The position numbers were made by a program, and so were the translations under genes. This document shows, in pieces, positions 38,917 through 64,000 of a stretch of DNA of 64,000 nt. Source of the stretch: Hormiphora californensis (taxonomy: Eukaryota; Ctenophora; Tentaculata; Cydippida; Pleurobrachiidae); NCBI GenBank assembly GCA_020137815.1, contig CM035357.1, positions 1-64,000 on the forward strand, given 5' to 3'. Position 1 is the stretch's first letter. Every line of letters starts with the position of its first letter. The notes under the pieces are model-generated. The model made no database searches. It saw only the letters and a program-made list of their open reading frames with translations, and was not told the DNA's origin.

Positions 38917-40208
38917 GATGTGGTTACTATGTTTCCTCTCCCTTCTTCCCTCCATATCACTCTAGTTAGGGAAAATTAGCTAAAAAACCAGCAAATTATC
39001 GGCAAAATTTTTAACAAGCTAATTCCTTCACTAAGTGACCCTAATGGGTCCTCTGAATCACCAAAAAAAGTTCCAGCCGATCGGGCTTGCAGAAGGCCCT
39101 TATTTCCGGGTGGGCGCGGCACATGTATTTTCAGCCTGAGGCAAAAACCATAAGTACCCTTAAAATAGGAGTAGAGATAAAATCGAGGGCACTAAAGTGA
39201 TCAGCGACCTCGCATTAGTGGGGGTAGGTGCCGGAATTAAGTCTCTATCTCATCTGGTTAATTAGATAATTGGATAATTAGGTTTGCGCGTGTACCGTTT
39301 TTTGGCTATATGGCTATAGCCACTTAGGAATGGTATAGAGACTTTTCATTAGTGCCATTTTGTTCAGAAGAAAATTTTAGAGAGGAGTTGTGGAAAAATT
39401 TAGGGCCTATCTCTTACCGTTTTGGCGTTATTAGCCGTCAAACTAGGCCAAATTAGTCGAAATTTCGCGAAAATGTCAAAAATTGAGTTAATTGGCCTAG
39501 TTTAACGGCTAATAACGCCAAAACGGTAAGAGATAGGCCCTAAATTTTTCCAGAACTCCTCTCTAAAATTTTCTTCTGAACAAAATGGCACCAATGAAAA
39601 GTCTCTATACCATTCCTAAGTGGCTATAGCCATATAGCCAAAAAACGGTACACACGCAAACCTAATTATCCAATTATCTAATTAACCAGATGAGATAGAG
39701 ACTTAATTCCGGCACCTACCCCCACTAATGCGAGGTCGCTGATCACTTTAGTGCCCTCGATTTTATCTCTACTCCTATTTTAAGGGTACTTATGGTTTTT
39801 GCCTCAGGCTGAAAATACACGTGCCGCGCCCACCCGGAAATAAGGGCCTTCTGCAAGCCCGATCGGCTGGAACTTTTTTTTGGTGATTCAGAGGACCCAT
39901 TAGGGTCACTTAGTGAAGGAATTAGCTTGTTAAAAATTTTGCCACTAATTTCGGCTAATTCTCCCTAACTACTCTCTGAAACTCCTGAGATAACCAATTT
40001 ACCCCATCTCTATTATTATAGGAGAGATGTGGTTACTATGTATCCTCTCCCTTCTCCCCTCCATATCCCTCTCTGAAACTCCTGAGATCTTAACCCCATC
40101 TCTATTATTATAGGAGAGATGTGGTTACTATGTATCCTCTCCCTTCTTCCCTCCATATCCCTCTCTGAAACTCCTGAGATAACCAATTAACCCCATCTCT
40201 ATTATATA
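38917..40208 (+). repeat. Three extra tandem copies of PDI-like exon 1 start, split by FB3
   Basis: Units of ~85-90 bp containing AGGAGAGATGTGGTTACTAT and the signal-peptide codons occur at about 38908-38963 (interrupted by FB3, resuming at 39970), 40015-40094 and 40105-40192 before the copy used in the gene model (40206). Each copy keeps ATG and an open M-W-L-L-C-x-L-S-L-L-P-S frame. Confidence 0.85.
38965..39969. mobile_element. 1005-bp foldback transposon FB3 with TA duplication
   Basis: Starts GTTAGGGAAAATTAGC and ends GCTAATTCTCCCTAAC, flanked by TA (38963-38964; 39970-39971). Arms are ~480 bp and near perfect, meeting around 39470-39485. A stretch of the arms (GACCCATTAGGGTCACTTAG + TGAAGGAATTAGCTTGTTA) is related to the centre of FB1. 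No ORF. Confidence 0.9.
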
Positions 40209-40214
40209 GGAGAG

Positions 40215-61623
<21,409 letters not shown>

Positions 61624-62920
61624 TGATTAACTTTTTTTATTATTTTTAGGTATTTTATATCACACTTTATTATAAAATATAAGTTTAAACTTTTCTTAAT
61701 GTACAAAGCGACAGAGACTATTTATAGAATGAGAGGGAAGGATGATATTTTCATAATGTTTATAGAATAAGAGGAAGGATCATATTTTCATATTGTTTAT
61801 ACACAGTTTTATTCTCTTGAATTTGTAAAACCAGTTCTTTATTATTCTACCAGCTGGGTAAACCCCAGGTTGCTCTGTGTGCATATCGTCAGGTATCTCC
61901 TACTATTACTAAAGGTCTGCAGGGGCCTCCCTTTCGCTCCCTCCTAGTTCTAGTTGTCTCCCGTATGGGCCCGTCAGACCATAGTCGACCAATGCTCTGA
62001 CAGGTCTAGTTGTCTCTCTCTCTCTCTCTCTCTAGTCGTGTGACTGTTTGGGTGTTTGGGGGTTTCAGCACATTCTTGATTGCGCCTCCAACTTTATTTC
62101 CTCTGGGCTTGCCAATCTCTCACAGTCAACCCTGGGTGAAGGATTGTTAGTAATGAGAATAGATTGAACTAACTATTAGCAACTATGTTACTGTGTATTG
62201 TTATTTGTCATGTTCTAACCAGGCAAACTATGATACTGTCGTGTACTCTTACTTGGACTAACTATTAGCAACTATTTCACACTCATACTTGGAGGGTGCA
62301 GTAGAGGGCCTCTCTGGTTTTCTCTTTGTTTGTGCGTTCAGTTCTCGTTGAGAGAAGTGCAGGTACTTGGTGAGAGTAGGATCAGGAGGGAGGGGGGCTG
62401 AAACATGTGTTAAATTGTGAAATACTGTGTGATGTACTAGACACCAAATCACTTGACATGTTTCCAATCTGTGAGCTCTCACACCGGGCAGAAGGCCTTG
62501 TGTGGGCTCACACAAGTCCGAAAGACAGCCTACGTAGCATGACAACAAATCCCTAGTGGTCTGTCAGTGTCATCCTCTCTTACTTGAGACTGATAGTCGA
62601 TTTGGTAGCTCCATGTGGAGTCCACACCTCCCACATTTAGGAACAGCTCCCCAGAGGGCAGAGGTTGGCCGAGATCTCAAACTCTCTGCCATATTAGCAA
62701 TACTGAAAGGAAGGGTATTGTTTTCATTGTTCCCACGGCCCTTGTCAGCGCTATGTGGATATCATCATGGTTGCGATGTTTTGCTGCGCGCTACATTACT
62801 GCGCGCAATGCTCTACATGCCTGTTCTCGCGTGTTACAAATCATACTGCTTTAGGGCACATTTTCTAGGTTCATTTTAAAATTGAAAGTTCTATATCATA
62901 GCACTGGCAAGTGCCCCGGG
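61624..62920. other. 3' flank of the PDI-like gene, no gene seen
   Basis: AT-rich at 61624-61860, then mixed sequence with a CT run near 62010-62035. Short ORFs at 62258-62879 show no recognisable domain. Confidence 0.5.
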
Positions 62921-62924
62921 CTCA

Positions 62925-62990
62925 AAAGGGGGGTGTGGGGGCACAGCCCCCACCATAAACGGGGGTGTGGGGGCAGAGCCCCCACCTTAG
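62925..62990. repeat. Duplicated GGGGGTGTGGGGGCA hairpins
   Basis: Two successive copies of GGGGTGTGGGGGCA(C/G)AGCCCCCACC, each a short stem-loop with GGTGTGGGGGC/GCCCCCACC pairing. Confidence 0.8.
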
Positions 62991-63455
62991 AAATACCCTC
63001 TAACTCAAAAAACAAAAGAGAGAGCACACGCAACACTTCTACACACAAGCGCGTGAAAACCTGCCAGTGCTACTATATACCATTGCAGATTTCGGGGGTT
63101 TTGATGCTTTAAAAAAGCATGTTCCAGATGAAGTAGGGAGCTGAAATTTTGTACTCTGAGTGCCCTCATATAGGAGAAGAGGCATGCAAATTTTCAGAAC
63201 GATCGGATGTAAGGTAAAAATTTGCCAGAGGGGTCCCAAAATGCAAAAATGTAAAGGAGGGGAGGGGGAGGGGGAGGGGGAGGGGGGGAGGACGCTTTTT
63301 TATCTTTGAGTGTTCTCCTAAACCACAAATAGTAGAGACTTGCCGTTTGGAACAGTGGTTCCTTACATCATTGCGCTCGGTAATAGCTGTGTGAGAACTT
63401 CGAAATCGCCATAGTTCATTAATTATTCATTAATTAGTCATTAAATATTCATTTT
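62991..63455. other. Intergenic with purine run, no gene seen
   Basis: Contains a GGGGAGG purine tract (63255-63293) and AT-rich sequence; nothing coding recognised. Confidence 0.5.
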
Positions 63456-63459
63456 AACC

Positions 63460-64000
63460 ATGGTTGCGATATGACACGACTCGAAGGTCATAAAGACTTG
63501 AAACCGGTCTTAGACGACGCGGAAAGATCGATTTATGGGGGGTCTTACTCGGGACAAAAATCTCTATCTCGCACCGTTAAGCCGTTATTTGCATATTTAT
63601 GCACCTATTCACGATTTTATGCATATTTTCAATATTTTCACTTCAGCTGGTCCTAGAACGTTTTCATGGACATATTTCGACGTAAAATAGTCGATTTATG
63701 GGGGGTCGTCCCCCGGACAAAAAGTCGTATCTCGCACCGTTTAGCCGTTATTTGCATATTTATGCACCGATTCATGATTTTATGCATATTCTAAATATTT
63801 CCAGTTCGGCTGGTCTTAGAACGTTTTCATGGACATATTTCGACGCAAAATAATCGATTTATGGGGGGTCTTACTCGGGACAAAAATCTCTATCTCGCAC
63901 CGTTAAGCCGTTAGTTGCATATTTATGCACCGATTCATGATTTAATGCATATTCTTAATATGTCCACTTCGGCTGGTCCTAGAACGTTTTCATGGACATA
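63460..64000. repeat. 163-bp satellite, ~3.3 copies, continuing past the window
   Basis: The phrase CGATTTATGGGGGGTC recurs at 63529, 63692 and 63855, exactly 163 bp apart, with TATCTCGCACCGTT, TTTGCATATTTATGCACC and CTAGAACGTTTTCATGGACA at constant offsets. Units differ at several percent of positions. No coding potential. Confidence 0.9.

Noticed and set aside
62258-62879. Short ORFs downstream of the PDI-like gene
   Set aside because: No domain, no splice partners and no similarity that I recognise; lengths are within chance expectation.

Overview
The window looks like the subtelomeric end of a chromosome from an invertebrate, probably early-branching, animal. Evidence: long (CCCTAA)n telomere-type arrays at the left end, GT-AG introns throughout, and animal families (rhodopsin-like GPCR, ionotropic glutamate receptor, trypsin-CUB-LDLa protease, sushi and FAMeT modules, calmodulin-like EF-hand protein, multi-thioredoxin ER protein). 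I cannot name the species. No bacterial operon, CRISPR array or rRNA gene is present.

Layout. 1-4650: subtelomeric mosaic of GGGATC hexamers, (AC)n, a ~520-bp unit present twice plus a fragment, and three large CCCTAA arrays. 5036-7042 (-): four exons of a FAMeT/sushi protein with no recognisable 3' end before the telomeric repeats. 7.1-12.1 kb: hairpin-rich mobile DNA, a tRNA-like head and microsatellites. 12.2-14.8 kb: 18-bp and 36-bp minisatellites. 14623-18246 (-): an 8-exon GPCR. 19763-24369 (-): an 11-exon serine protease with a complete in-phase model. 26104-27290 (-): a calmodulin-like gene carrying a 1-nt frameshift. 28897-31677 (-): an intronless 926-residue glutamate receptor. 35874-37241 (+): a METTL17/Rsm22-type protein. 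40215-61623 (+): a 22-exon gene for a 1044-residue, signal-peptide-bearing, RDEL-ending thioredoxin-repeat protein. Its introns hold a full-length two-ORF LINE, an antisense FAMeT exon and many palindromic elements. 63.46-64 kb: a 163-bp satellite running off the window.

Two patterns cut across the annotation. (1) A family of CpG-rich elements in which an outer inverted repeat encloses three consecutive hairpins, predicting a cloverleaf (7171, 9147, 57552, 57936, 58342). (2) Tandem duplications that repeatedly start or end on exon edges, copying splice donors, splice acceptors or stop codons, in at least five genes; the extreme is a 43-bp unit with a splice donor repeated about 47 times. Several long foldback transposons can be delimited by target-site duplications, in two cases with the empty site visible in a neighbouring repeat copy.

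Exon coordinates were read by eye from GT/AG sites, reading-frame phase and family resemblance. No alignment or transcript evidence was available.
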